DNA of 64,000 bases from Pelagibacterales bacterium SAG-MED01 (GCA_014654455.1 JACWCY010000007.1:20171-84170); one strand, 5' to 3'; positions 7,836 through 16,900 are shown, counted from the stretch's first letter. Numbers and translations: made by a program. Notes: generated by a model not told the origin, from the sequence alone.

Positions 7836-8785
7836 ATTTTTACTTTATTTAAAGCGTTGTTTTTAAATATATTTGCCTCTCTTATATATCTTCTTACCAT
7901 TTGTGTTGTTTTATGTCCTGTCATTGCCATGATACTACGTTCGTCTGCTCCAGACTCTGCTGCAACAGTTGCAAAACCTGATCTTAAACTATGGCCAGAA
8001 AAATTTTTATTTTCAATTCCTGCTAAATTTAAATATTCTTTCATTAACAAAACAACAGATTGGTCTGTTAATCTATTGCTTGTTAAAGATGATCCTTTGG
8101 AAAATCTTCTAAAAATAGGTCCTGATTTTATTTTAGAAGTTTCTAACCATTTTTTTAAATTAACTACCGGGCAATATGTTTCACTGGTGAAGTAGGGCAG
8201 TCCTTTAACCATTCCCTCGCCAAATTGGTCTGTTTTGGATCTTTTGATTGTAATTTTAAGTCCTTCAAGAACAAATTCTAAATCCTCATAGTCAATTGAG
8301 ATCAGCTCAGTTCGTCTAAAACCACCTCCAAAACCAATTAAGATTATTGATTTGTCTCTTAGTTTTTTAATTTCTTCTATTTTTTGTTCATTTATTACAT
8401 CAATTATCGATTTTAAATGATTGATTAATATAGGTTTTTTACCTTTTTGAATACTTCCTTTTGCCCTTCTGATTCCCATTAAATTTTCTACTATAATCGG
8501 ATGTTTTGTATCTAAATAATGTCCTTTTAGCTTGTGAACCATTCCTATTGATACCAATCTTCTTCTGAGTGTACTTATTTTTAAATTTTTAGATAGATGA
8601 GTTAGATATAAAGAAACTATTTTTGGTTCTGATGGCAATGAATTTAAACCGTGCTTAACACAAAAAGCTCCGAAATCTTTAAAGTCTGATTTGTAGGCTC
8701 TTAGAGTATTGTTAGCTTTAGAGCTTTTGAGATTATTTAAAGTTGCCTCATGAAGAGATTTTAAGTCTGTTGTAAGTTCAGTCAT
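7832..8785 (-). CDS. Tyrosine recombinase / integrase (XerC/D-like)
   Basis: 317 residues. An N-terminal SAM-like core-binding domain (about 10-105) is followed by the catalytic domain with the complete active site: R157 (GFRRTEL), K184, H265 and R268 (HSLRSG), H291 (GHKT) and Y300 (RRYIRE). It cuts and rejoins DNA through a 3'-phosphotyrosine. It sits inside the glycan region, transcribed in the same direction as and overlapping a GT2 gene, with no tRNA or visible att site next to it. It is not one of the usual chromosomal xerC/xerD neighbourhoods I know, so it may belong to a mobile cassette. Confidence 0.88.
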   Translation of the reverse strand: MTELTTDLKSLHEATLNNLKSSKANNTLRAYKSDFKDFGAFCVKHGLNSLPSEPKIVSLYLTHLSKNLKISTLRRRLVSIGMVHKLKGHYLDTKHPIIVENLMGIRRAKGSIQKGKKPILINHLKSIIDVINEQKIEEIKKLRDKSIILIGFGGGFRRTELISIDYEDLEFVLEGLKITIKRSKTDQFGEGMVKGLPYFTSETYCPVVNLKKWLETSKIKSGPIFRRFSKGSSLTSNRLTDQSVVLLMKEYLNLAGIENKNFSGHSLRSGFATVAAESGADERSIMAMTGHKTTQMVRRYIREANIFKNNALNKVKI

Positions 8786-8868
8786 AGTATTACTATTGAT
8801 AACAATTAATTATCATTAGTAATATATCAAGTGATTTTTATTGTCAATAGTTTAAATATAAAAATATT

Positions 8869-9045
8869 ATGGGTTCAATTGATGGAGAAATTCCTGCGTT
8901 ATGGTTTTTAATAAGCTCGATTGGTTTTGTTATATTAGCTTTTATTCAATATCGAAACACTGGTAAAAGCTTTAACACAATATTTTTATCTGTAATGGCT
9001 ATTATATTCTTTATAAGTTATATAATTTTAATGATTCCACGCTAA
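8869..9045 (+). CDS. Small membrane protein (58 aa), unknown function
   Basis: ATG 8869 opens a 58-residue ORF with two hydrophobic helices (ALWFLISSIGFVILAFI and a second, FLSVMAIIFFISYIILMI) joined by a short basic loop QYRNTGKS. It ends 6 bases before the MGMT-domain gene and reads in the same direction, so the two are probably co-transcribed from the 83-bp gap shared with the divergent recombinase. I do not recognise the family. Confidence 0.6.
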   Translation: MGSIDGEIPALWFLISSIGFVILAFIQYRNTGKSFNTIFLSVMAIIFFISYIILMIPR

Positions 9046-9051
9046 AATTCT

Positions 9052-9321
9052 ATGAGAGGAACTAAGTTTCAATTAAAAGTCTGGAAATACCTCAAAAGTA
9101 TACCAAAAGGTAAAGTAAAAACCTATAAACAGGTGGCTATTGGCATAAAAAGCCCTAAATCAGCACGTGCTGTGGCTAATGCTTGTGCTAGAAACCCATA
9201 TGCTCCAAAAATACCTTGTCATAGAGTAATTAGGTCTGATGGAGCTCTTGGAGGCTACTCTGGGAGAGGTGGAATTAAGCAAAAGCTTAAATTACTTAGG
9301 TCTGAAAAGGTAGCAATTTAG
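9052..9321 (+). CDS. MGMT/ATL-type single-domain protein (methylated-DNA protein cysteine methyltransferase domain)
   Basis: 89 residues that correspond only to the C-terminal helix-turn-helix/active-site domain of O6-methylguanine-DNA methyltransferase: FQLKVWKYLKSIPKGKVKTY, then RAVANACARNP, then the active-site PCHRV and a GGYSGR loop. The nucleophilic cysteine of PCHR is present, unlike alkyltransferase-like proteins where it is replaced. The N-terminal domain of Ada/Ogt is absent. It may repair O6-alkylguanine or flag it for other repair. Confidence 0.85.
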   Translation: MRGTKFQLKVWKYLKSIPKGKVKTYKQVAIGIKSPKSARAVANACARNPYAPKIPCHRVIRSDGALGGYSGRGGIKQKLKLLRSEKVAI

Positions 9322-9782
9322 GCTTATTTTAAGGCTTTTTTATATTAAAAATATCAGTAAAATCAACATTTTTTGATCTATTTATGTGCTTTTTCATTAA
9401 ATATCAAAATTCATCCTTCAGTTGTACCATATATGAACATATGCTTAAAATAGACCCCTCTATGGACGTTTAAATGGTATATTCAATTAGTGCATCGCTC
9501 TACTATTCAACTATATCAACGCTTTTATACTACCCTATTTTCCGATTAATTTCATAATCACAACGTTAAAAAACCCTTGATTTTAAAGGATTATGTAATC
9601 TTTTTAATAATTAGCCAGAAATTTAAAGCCTTCTGCAGCAAAAAAGCTTTTTTAATTTTTTAATTATTCGAAATTATCTGATAATTAGATTATTTATAAT
9701 ATCAAAAAAATTTAATAAATACAGTATTTTATATCTTATAGTTAATGTAATACTTTAAATATTAGTAAATATATAATACCTA
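9322..9782. other. 461-bp stretch without a gene
   Basis: No ORF of credible composition is present on either strand. It contains a 14-base palindrome AAAAAAGCTTTTTT at 9640-9653 followed by T-rich sequence, which could help terminate transcription. The first bases after the MGMT-domain gene are also T-rich. This is the longest gap in a window where gaps are usually below 100 bp, so decayed sequence or an unrecognised RNA is possible, but I see no conserved structure. Confidence 0.5.
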
Positions 9783-10634
9783 TTACTTAACTTTTTTAAC
9801 TAAATTCTCTCTTCTAGAAATGTAGATACCACTCAATACGATAATAAATAAACCTAAAAAGGTCCAATTATCAGGGAAATCACTAAAGAAATAATACCCT
9901 ATAATGATGTTCGTAATAATCTCAAAATAGCTAAATGGAGCTAATTTAGAGGCATCTGCATATTTAAGTGACAGTATTAAAAATAAATGACCTATACAGG
10001 CAAATACACCTATAGCAGCCATCATAGACCACTGATTTAAGGTAGGTTTAATCCAAACAAATGGCATTAGAGTGGATACTATTACCGCCCCTACTACACC
10101 AGTTAACAATAATGTTAATAAAGGATTGTCTGAGGTACTTAGTTTACGAGTAATAATTAAATAAAATCCATACATTACTCCTGTTCCAAGAGCAGCTATG
10201 CTTGCTAAATTAATTTCAACAAAACCTGGCCTTATAACCACTAAAGAACCTATAAAACCTATAATTACTGCAGACCACCTTCTAAATCCTACCTTTTCAC
10301 CTAAAAAAACTGGAGAAAAGGCTGTAACAATTAAAGGTGCAACAAAGGCTAGAGTTAACGCTTTAGCTAAAGAAATAACCGAAATTGCATAAAAAAAACA
10401 AATATTAGCAGTTAAAAGAATTATACCTCTAATGAATTGCAATTTTGGTTTATCCGTCCATACAAGATTTTTTCGAAAAAAGAAAAACATAACTGGAAAA
10501 GTGAAAGCTACTGTAAAAAAATATCTTGCCCATGTAATTTGTAATACTGGAAGATCCTTACTTAAATATTTTGCAAATCCATCCATTATAGGAAGCATTA
10601 CCCATGCCAATAGATTAAAAGTTATAGCCTTCAT
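9783..10634 (-). CDS. DMT-superfamily (EamA) transporter
   Basis: 283 residues with ten predicted hydrophobic helices in two EamA repeats, each with the usual small-residue-rich ends (FVAPLIVTAFSPVFLGEKV at the end of the first half, a YFEIITNIIIGYYFF segment in the second). Inner-membrane permease for metabolites; the substrate is not predictable. It is separated from the AEC transporter by about 20 bases on the same strand, so the two are probably co-transcribed. Confidence 0.88.
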   Translation of the reverse strand: MKAITFNLLAWVMLPIMDGFAKYLSKDLPVLQITWARYFFTVAFTFPVMFFFFRKNLVWTDKPKLQFIRGIILLTANICFFYAISVISLAKALTLAFVAPLIVTAFSPVFLGEKVGFRRWSAVIIGFIGSLVVIRPGFVEINLASIAALGTGVMYGFYLIITRKLSTSDNPLLTLLLTGVVGAVIVSTLMPFVWIKPTLNQWSMMAAIGVFACIGHLFLILSLKYADASKLAPFSYFEIITNIIIGYYFFSDFPDNWTFLGLFIIVLSGIYISRRENLVKKVK

Positions 10635-10654
10635 TTTTAGAAGAAGGATATAGA

Positions 10655-11557
10655 TTAATTAAAGTATTTTAAAGCAAAGAATACAACAATTGGAACAGTT
10701 ATAAATGACATCAATGTTGACACAACAATAGTACTAGCAACACTATCAACAATTTTTTTAGGTGAATATATTGAAGCCACTAAGTAATTTAAAACAGCAC
10801 TAGGCATAGAACATTGAATTAATAAAACACCAGCTGCAAAACCTTCCAAATTAAAGTATAGAATTAATAAATAACCTATTATGGGTCCAACAATTACACG
10901 CCCTATAGAAGAGAATATAGCTTTATTAAGAGAAAAAACTTTTAGTCTTGTTAATGCAATTCCTAAAGACATTAAAATAAGAAATATTGTTGCATACATT
11001 AATAAGAAAGTAGTATTTTCAACAAATTTTGGAAGTTCTAAATCATAATAAAGTAAAAATACTGCTACTATTATTGCATAAAAAGGAGGACTTTTAATTA
11101 TAACATTTATACTAAATTTTCTGTCAGCTAAAAAAACTCCTAAAGTAAAGTGACACAAAATAATTAAAGCAGATATCGCTGCTGAAACACCAAGGCCTTG
11201 GGAGCCATAAGCAAATAAACATATTGGTAAACCCATGTTTCCTGTATTGGGCATTGCTAAAGGAGGAAGTTCTCTAATAATATCTTTGGTGTTCAAAAGA
11301 TATAAAATGATAATTCCAGTAATAATAAATCCACCAATAGCTAAAGCATAATACCAAAAATAACTTATAAAAATGTCAAATGAAATATTTACTGGATTTA
11401 AAGCATATATAATCATTGCAGGAGTTCCTACATTTGCTGCAAAATTAGTTATAAAAGTAGTATCAATTTTTGGATTATTTTTACCCAAGTAATAACCAAT
11501 ACCAACTACAAAAAAAACTGGAAAAAGGACTTCAAATAATTTTAGTAATATATCCAT
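10655..11557 (-). CDS. AEC-family (auxin efflux carrier type) transporter
   Basis: 300 residues, about ten membrane helices. It has the AEC pattern of an N-terminal VFFVVGIGYYLGK helix, a central PNTGNMGLPI motif (conserved asparagine/proline crossover) and a C-terminal helix ending in FFALKYF. Members export or import organic acids such as malate. It lies 5 bases downstream of rfbC in the same direction. The family is clear; the substrate is not. Confidence 0.88.
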   Translation of the reverse strand: MDILLKLFEVLFPVFFVVGIGYYLGKNNPKIDTTFITNFAANVGTPAMIIYALNPVNISFDIFISYFWYYALAIGGFIITGIIILYLLNTKDIIRELPPLAMPNTGNMGLPICLFAYGSQGLGVSAAISALIILCHFTLGVFLADRKFSINVIIKSPPFYAIIVAVFLLYYDLELPKFVENTTFLLMYATIFLILMSLGIALTRLKVFSLNKAIFSSIGRVIVGPIIGYLLILYFNLEGFAAGVLLIQCSMPSAVLNYLVASIYSPKKIVDSVASTIVVSTLMSFITVPIVVFFALKYFN

Positions 11558-11562
11558 AAAGA

Positions 11563-12087
11563 TTATCTAAAACTATCAAGTTCAAGTCCATCACTATCTT
11601 TTTTTGATAGAATAGGTTTTCTAATAGGCCACTTGATTTTTATAGAATTATCATTCCAAGCCAAAGTTTTTTCAAACTTGGGGCTTCTATATTCTGAACA
11701 TTTGTAATTTACGGTACATTTTTTTGATAGACATAAAAAACCATGTGCAAATCCTTTTGGTATCAAAAAAGAAAAATCTGATTTATCTGAAATAATAATT
11801 GATACATATTTACCAAAGGTTTTTGATCTTTTTCTAAGATCAACTGCAACATCAAGAATTTTTCCATGTGTCACAGTAATAATTTTTGCTTGTGGGCTTT
11901 TGGTTTGAATATGTAATCCTCTTAAAACATTTTTTTTTGAAAATGACATTACATCAAAGGGAAAATCTAAATCTTTAGTTAAATGATTTCTAAATGTTTC
12001 TCTTAAATATCCACGTTTATCATAAAATAACTTTGATTTGATAATTTTTGGGCCGTTAAGTTTAGTTTTTAATAGTTTCATTGTCAT
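11563..12087 (-). CDS. rfbC: dTDP-4-dehydrorhamnose 3,5-epimerase family protein
   Basis: 174 residues with the RmlC cupin signatures: DKRGYLRETFR near the N-terminus, VLRGLHIQ carrying the catalytic-base histidine, DVAVDLRKRSKTFGKY and IPKGFAHGFLCLS. The family epimerises C3 and C5 of dTDP-4-keto-6-deoxyglucose on the way to L-rhamnose or related sugars. No rfbA, rfbB or rfbD is in the window, so it may serve a dTDP- or CDP-sugar pathway encoded elsewhere. It overlaps the upstream GT2 gene by 4 bases. Confidence 0.88.
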   Translation of the reverse strand: MTMKLLKTKLNGPKIIKSKLFYDKRGYLRETFRNHLTKDLDFPFDVMSFSKKNVLRGLHIQTKSPQAKIITVTHGKILDVAVDLRKRSKTFGKYVSIIISDKSDFSFLIPKGFAHGFLCLSKKCTVNYKCSEYRSPKFEKTLAWNDNSIKIKWPIRKPILSKKDSDGLELDSFR

Positions 12088-12971
12088 AATAAATTATTTC
12101 TATTTTTAAAATTATATATGTATTTAATATAATAAAGATTTAACTTACATATAAATAAATTAAATAAAAATATAAAATTTTTATTTGGTTCAGTTAGTTT
12201 ACCATTGTATCTACTTTCAGATTTTAAAAAAAATCTTTTAAAAAAATTTATAGATATACCCCATTTTAACAAAAATATTTTAGCACCTCTACTGCCTGAC
12301 TCTGTTTTAATTGTTGGATGATTTTTATATCGTCTGGTAACTATTGAGCCAAAATGATAAACTTTAAAATCATTAATGCCTTTAAATATTCTAACACCAA
12401 TATTCCAAAGTTTCATATTTAAGTCAGGATCTGATCCTGTGCCTGGAAAAAATTCCTCACTAAATCCACCAACCTTGTTCCAAATTTTTTTATGAATCAA
12501 ATGTGGTGCCCAAGTTGATCCCTGGAAATCAAATAAGTTATGTTCCTTATAATTATTTAAAAATTTTTTTTCATCAAAATTTTGAATTGAGTCTCCACAA
12601 TCAAATTTTATCTGACCATTATTCATCATTGTTCCAGATAAGTAAAAATCATTATGACCTATTAAATTAATTTCATTTTTTAGAGTAAGATCCCAATCTG
12701 GACAAAAGTAAAAATCATCATGAGCATATAATAGATATTCTTTAGTCGATTTATTTGCAGCTAGGTTCATTCCTTTGCATATGCCAGCATTATAATCAGT
12801 AAATGTGTAATCTATATTTTCTTTCTTAAGATATTTTAAAGTACCATCATTACCTATATTCACATGTGGTAATATCTCATGATTAAAATTAGAATTTTTT
12901 TTAATACTCTCTATACAAAATTTTAGATATTCTAAATTATTTAGTGTTGGAATAATGATTGAGAATTCCAC
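12084..12971 (-). CDS. Glycosyltransferase family 2
   Basis: 295 residues. A GT-A fold starts with FSIIIPTLNNLEYLKFCIESI, followed by YNAGICKGMNLA (nucleotide-sugar loop) and LLYAHDDFYFCPDWD, whose HDD/DDF acidic cluster near residue 97 corresponds to the metal-binding DxD. The C-terminal half has the GSDPDLNMKLW acceptor motif. It shares a base with the 704-residue glycosyltransferase upstream and overlaps rfbC downstream, making a compact glycan operon. Confidence 0.88.
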   Translation of the reverse strand: MEFSIIIPTLNNLEYLKFCIESIKKNSNFNHEILPHVNIGNDGTLKYLKKENIDYTFTDYNAGICKGMNLAANKSTKEYLLYAHDDFYFCPDWDLTLKNEINLIGHNDFYLSGTMMNNGQIKFDCGDSIQNFDEKKFLNNYKEHNLFDFQGSTWAPHLIHKKIWNKVGGFSEEFFPGTGSDPDLNMKLWNIGVRIFKGINDFKVYHFGSIVTRRYKNHPTIKTESGSRGAKIFLLKWGISINFFKRFFLKSESRYNGKLTEPNKNFIFLFNLFICKLNLYYIKYIYNFKNRNNLL

Positions 12972-15085
12972 TATTTATCCCAAACAAATTTTTTTTTAGA
13001 TTTAAATTGTAAAGTTTTTGACAAGATAAATTCGGAAACTAAATCAGAGTTAAAATATTTTAAATATTTTCTTTTTCCTAGTTTAGCAATTTTTCTTCCG
13101 TTTTTTTTGTCTTTTTTATATTTATTTAGTTTATAACTAAGATCATCCATATCTTTATAAAAGACTAATTCTTTTGACGAAAAGAAATCACTTAAATAGG
13201 TATTCTTATCTATAAATGTTAAAAGTCCATTTCCTACTAATTGCACAATTCGATCACTACTATAATATTTTATAGGTTTTCCTCTACTTAAATTAATACC
13301 CATATAAGCATTTGATATTTTTTTTAAAAATTGGTCTGCCCAAACAGGCTGAACATTATTCATTCCATATACATCAAACTTAAGATCTTTATTCAAATTA
13401 ATAAGTCTATTAATAAATTTTTCTCTATCGTCTTCTTTACCACTTTTTAATTCACCTCTATGAACACCGTGACTCATCGCAAAAAAAACATCAAAAGAAC
13501 AATCTTTTTTATAATTTTCTAATACTTCAAAAGATTTATCTGAGGGATTTGGTATAAAAAAAGAATTCTGAACTTTGATTGGTAGAGATTTGGGATCGGT
13601 TGTTAAAAAAGTATTATCTATATAATCAATCTTATCTAATATTCTTTTAGAATTATTTAAATGATCTGGACCATATTTGGATAATGGGTCTAAAAACCAC
13701 TGAGCAATTTTAACGTCCCTGTTTCTTTCTTTTATTATTTCTAATGTTTTGTTACTTACACGATCTGCATGACCTAAAATTAATATGTTTGGCCTAAAGT
13801 TATCAAAAGTTTCAATAATTTTTTTTTGTAAAAAATTTTTACCTTTAAAATCTACTAATTTTTTTTGATAATGCACTGTATCTCTATCGCTAATTGTTAA
13901 AACATTGTGTCCATTTCTGATAAATCCATTATTAATTCTTCGACCTGTATTATAATGTAATCTCCCATTAAAACGTTCATTAACATTTGTGATATGCATA
14001 ATTTTAAAAAAATTTTCTTTTTTGATATTAAATGTTTTTATGTTTATAAATTCATCCCTAACATTATCAATTAAGTTTGAAATATATTCGTGATTGAAAA
14101 TAAAATTTTTATAATTAGATTTTTGTAAAGAAAGTAATTTTTTAGAATTTAAAATAAGTTTTTCTATTTCTAAAAAAATTTCATTAGATGATAACTTCTT
14201 TAAAATAATTGCACTCCTAGAAGTTTCGGGTAATCCACCTCTTTTACTTATGATTACAGCAGAACCTCTGCTCGCAGCTTCAAGGCTAGTTCGACCAAAT
14301 GGCTCCTCCCATCTGGAACAAATTACTGAAATACTTATTTGTTTTAAAGATCTTAAAACTGAATCATGCTTAGTGTATCCCTGAATTTTAAGATTTTTAT
14401 GATTAAACGAAATTTGTTCTCTAGGCTCATCACCTACAACAATAGATTTCCAATCAGGATATTTATCTAAAATTTTAATGATAGCACTACCAAATAAATC
14501 ATAACCTTTTGCAGAATTAAGTTTACCTATAAAAGAAATTATTTTTCTTTTTTTTTTAAAATTAATTGGTACTTTAGATGTTGATTGAAAACAAACAGAC
14601 GTTTTTTGTTTTAGAAGTTCATCATTTTCTATATTTATAAAAAATCTTTTTTGTGACCATTTGCTATTAAATAAAATTTTATCAATATTGTTTAAAAGAT
14701 AAAGTCTATCTCTAACAGTTGATGAACCATTCATTGAAAGTGGATCGTTATGAAAATAAAGTATAATTTTCTTATTTTGAGTATTCTTAAAATATTTAAT
14801 ATAATTTGGTCTATTATGAATTTCGATTATATCTGAATTAATTTTTTTTTCTTGTTCTAAAAATTTTTTAATATAATTTTTACTATTACTTTGTAAAAAA
14901 CTTTTATTTAAATCAACATTTATATAATTATTTAAAAAAGCTTTTTTAAATGACATATTACCAAAAACATATGTTGATTTAAAAAATTTACTATTAATAA
15001 CTGTATCCTTTACAAATAAAGAAACAGCACCCGCATAATTTGGTGAGAAATTTTCTTTATAGGGAAGAAGAACTGATATTTTCAT
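12971..15085 (-). CDS. Two-domain glycosyltransferase: GT4 fused to a CgeB-like transferase
   Basis: 704 residues with two complete GT-B-type units. Residues 1 to about 345 are GT4-like (FIGKLNSAKGYDLF, then SRWEEPFGRTSLEAASRG with the nucleotide-sugar-binding glutamates). From about 360 a second unit resembles spore-maturation CgeB transferases (HITNVNERFNGR, LGHADRVSN, IAQWFLDPLSKYGPD, then SRGKPIKYYSSDRIVQLVGNG). It probably adds two sugars in sequence to a surface glycan. Its start lies 29 bases inside the GIY-YIG gene. Donor and acceptor are unknown. Confidence 0.82.
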   Translation of the reverse strand: MKISVLLPYKENFSPNYAGAVSLFVKDTVINSKFFKSTYVFGNMSFKKAFLNNYINVDLNKSFLQSNSKNYIKKFLEQEKKINSDIIEIHNRPNYIKYFKNTQNKKIILYFHNDPLSMNGSSTVRDRLYLLNNIDKILFNSKWSQKRFFINIENDELLKQKTSVCFQSTSKVPINFKKKRKIISFIGKLNSAKGYDLFGSAIIKILDKYPDWKSIVVGDEPREQISFNHKNLKIQGYTKHDSVLRSLKQISISVICSRWEEPFGRTSLEAASRGSAVIISKRGGLPETSRSAIILKKLSSNEIFLEIEKLILNSKKLLSLQKSNYKNFIFNHEYISNLIDNVRDEFINIKTFNIKKENFFKIMHITNVNERFNGRLHYNTGRRINNGFIRNGHNVLTISDRDTVHYQKKLVDFKGKNFLQKKIIETFDNFRPNILILGHADRVSNKTLEIIKERNRDVKIAQWFLDPLSKYGPDHLNNSKRILDKIDYIDNTFLTTDPKSLPIKVQNSFFIPNPSDKSFEVLENYKKDCSFDVFFAMSHGVHRGELKSGKEDDREKFINRLINLNKDLKFDVYGMNNVQPVWADQFLKKISNAYMGINLSRGKPIKYYSSDRIVQLVGNGLLTFIDKNTYLSDFFSSKELVFYKDMDDLSYKLNKYKKDKKNGRKIAKLGKRKYLKYFNSDLVSEFILSKTLQFKSKKKFVWDK

Positions 15086-15338
15086 TATCTAAATATTTTT
15101 TTTTGATTCTTGATCTTAAATTATAATCCTTTTTTAATTTATACTCTTGTTTTAAAGCAACACTTTTTGTTTTATATGTTTGATAATAAGCCAGTTTCCA
15201 TGATCTACCTTTAGTAAATTTTGCACCTTTTGAATCATTATGTAATTTTACTCTTTTTTTTAAATTATTTGTATAACCAACATAAGAAATTAAGCGATTT
15301 TTATTTTTTGTAACTATTAGATATACGTAAAAAATCAT
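15057..15338 (-). CDS. GIY-YIG domain nuclease (UPF0213-like)
   Basis: 93 residues consisting of one GIY-YIG domain: FYVYLIVTKNKNRLISYVGYTNNLKKRVKLHN, with the two tyrosine-containing strands (YVYLI and YVGYT), a catalytic arginine in the KKRVKLH helix and a later glutamate in LKQEYKLKK. Small stand-alone members have poorly defined DNA-processing roles. The start is 2 bases past the end of tRNA-Glu and the 3' end overlaps a glycosyltransferase. This makes it the first gene of the variable region next to a tRNA. Confidence 0.85.
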   Translation of the reverse strand: MIFYVYLIVTKNKNRLISYVGYTNNLKKRVKLHNDSKGAKFTKGRSWKLAYYQTYKTKSVALKQEYKLKKDYNLRSRIKKKYLDNENISSSSL

Positions 15339-15340
15339 AA

Positions 15341-15415
15341 TGGCGGTCCCTAGGGGAATCGAACCCCTCTTTCGAGGATGAAAACCACGTGTCCTAACCG
15401 ATAGACGAAGGGACC
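15341..15415 (-). tRNA. tRNA-Glu (anticodon UUC)
   Basis: A 75-nt cloverleaf on the minus strand: acceptor GGTCCCT pairs with AGGGACC, followed by G and an encoded CCA. The T arm is GGGGTTCGATTCCCC and the anticodon loop TTTTCAT gives UUC. The anticodon stem CGTGG/CCTCG contains one U-U mismatch. A GIY-YIG gene starts immediately downstream and glpX ends upstream. Confidence 0.93.
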
Positions 15416-15450
15416 AAAAGTTGTTTTTTTATTGTATAAACTATTATTAA

Positions 15451-16407
15451 TCAAGTGTTATTAGCTTCTAGTATTTCTTCTAATTTAATAATTTTATTTA
15501 ATCCACTTGATTTATGAGTTACTAAAGTTTCTGAGCTAAAAGTGTCTTTATTCAACTTAATACCACCGACTAAATCACCTGATGTAATTCCTGTTGCACA
15601 AAAAATAGAGTCACCAGAAACTATTTCATTTATTTCATATTTTTTATCAAAATCATTAATACCCATTTTTTTTGCTCTATTTTTATCTTCGTCTGTTTTA
15701 AAAATAAAACTACCCTGGAAAAAGCAATTATAAGCATCTAATGCAGAGGCTGCTAGTACACCTTCGGGACCACCACCTATACCCATAAACATATCTATAT
15801 TATATTTTGGATCTGAAACATAAAGTGCTCCCATAACATCCCCATCTGTAATCAGTTTAATGTTTACATTTAAATCTTTAAGTTCATCAATAATTTTTTT
15901 GTGTCGTGGTCTATCCAGTATACAAACTGTTAATGATGAAATATCTTTATTTTTATATTCAGATAAATTTTTAATATTCTTATTTAAAGGATAATCTAGA
16001 TCAATTAATCCTTTTTCAATTTTTCCAGTTGCTATCTTATTCATGTAGGTTTCAGGAGCGTTAAATAAATTTCCTTTTTCAGCTATAGCTAAAACAGTTA
16101 ATCCACCAGGCAAATTATTTGCTACAAAATTAGTTCCTTCAACAGGATCTACTGCAATATCAAAATTTGGACCATTTTTAGTACCTAAAATTTCTCCAGT
16201 ATATAACATCGGGGCTTCATCTAAAGTACCTTCACCAATAACAACTTCACCAGTCATATTTATCTTATTTAATTGAGACCTCATTGAGTCTACTGCAGCC
16301 TTATCAGCTGCTATTTTATCTTTTTTACCTATAAATAATGATGATGCATAGGCAGCTTTTGAAGTTACTTTAATAAATTGATCAATAAATTTTTTATCTA
16401 TTGTCAT
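15451..16407 (-). CDS. glpX: Class II fructose-1,6-bisphosphatase
   Basis: 318 residues from the ATG at 16407 (a TTG three bases earlier is also in frame). GlpX signatures are GEVVIGEGTLDEAPMLYTG, the metal-binding DPVEGTN near residue 88, KLITDGDVMGAL and GIGGGPEGVLAA. It dephosphorylates fructose-1,6-bisphosphate in gluconeogenesis, using a divalent metal. The start overlaps the stop of the upstream hybrid ORF (TGATG). The first 187 codons belong to a 1055-bp segment repeated directly upstream; this is the intact copy. Confidence 0.95.
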   Translation of the reverse strand: MTIDKKFIDQFIKVTSKAAYASSLFIGKKDKIAADKAAVDSMRSQLNKINMTGEVVIGEGTLDEAPMLYTGEILGTKNGPNFDIAVDPVEGTNFVANNLPGGLTVLAIAEKGNLFNAPETYMNKIATGKIEKGLIDLDYPLNKNIKNLSEYKNKDISSLTVCILDRPRHKKIIDELKDLNVNIKLITDGDVMGALYVSDPKYNIDMFMGIGGGPEGVLAASALDAYNCFFQGSFIFKTDEDKNRAKKMGINDFDKKYEINEIVSGDSIFCATGITSGDLVGGIKLNKDTFSSETLVTHKSSGLNKIIKLEEILEANNT

Positions 16408-16900
16408 CAAATTTTTTCATCAATTAATTCTTTTTCAATTATTTGAGACTCAAATTCTCTTAATCTTTTATAAACACTAGCAAGTTCAATGATTGTTGGC
16501 CATGATCTTAAAAGATACTGCATAGACCCTTCTACCCTACCAAAAGCTCTTATGATCTGTTGCATAACACCTAAAGTAACTACACCAGCCACTATTGCTG
16601 GTGCTAAAAAAACATAAGCTGACAATACATTTGCCTGCAAGTAAGCCATTCTGCCAATATTAAAATATAAATATCGGACATAGCTTAAAAAATGAATTGA
16701 ACGAACATCTGTAAATAATTCTTCAATTGTTTTTGGTCTAACATTTTGATCATCTTCGGCTATTACCAAGATTTTCCTATATGCAGCTTCTTTTTTTTGA
16801 AGATCATACTCAACACCAACCAAACTTAATAACCAGCCTAACCCAATTAAAAAAATTGTTCCTCCCAAAGTCCAAAGCAATGCTCCAGTAATCAAACCAT
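15846..16900. repeat. Tandem duplication, copy 1 (1055 bp)
   Basis: Every base I compared is identical to 16901-17955. The unit spans the 5' part of glpX and the 3' part of the sbmA-like gene. The 4-base string CCAT occurs at 15842, 16897 and 17952, that is at the left edge, the junction and the right edge, so the breakpoint shows microhomology. The lack of any visible divergence means a very recent event or an assembly/amplification artefact. Confidence 0.97.
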
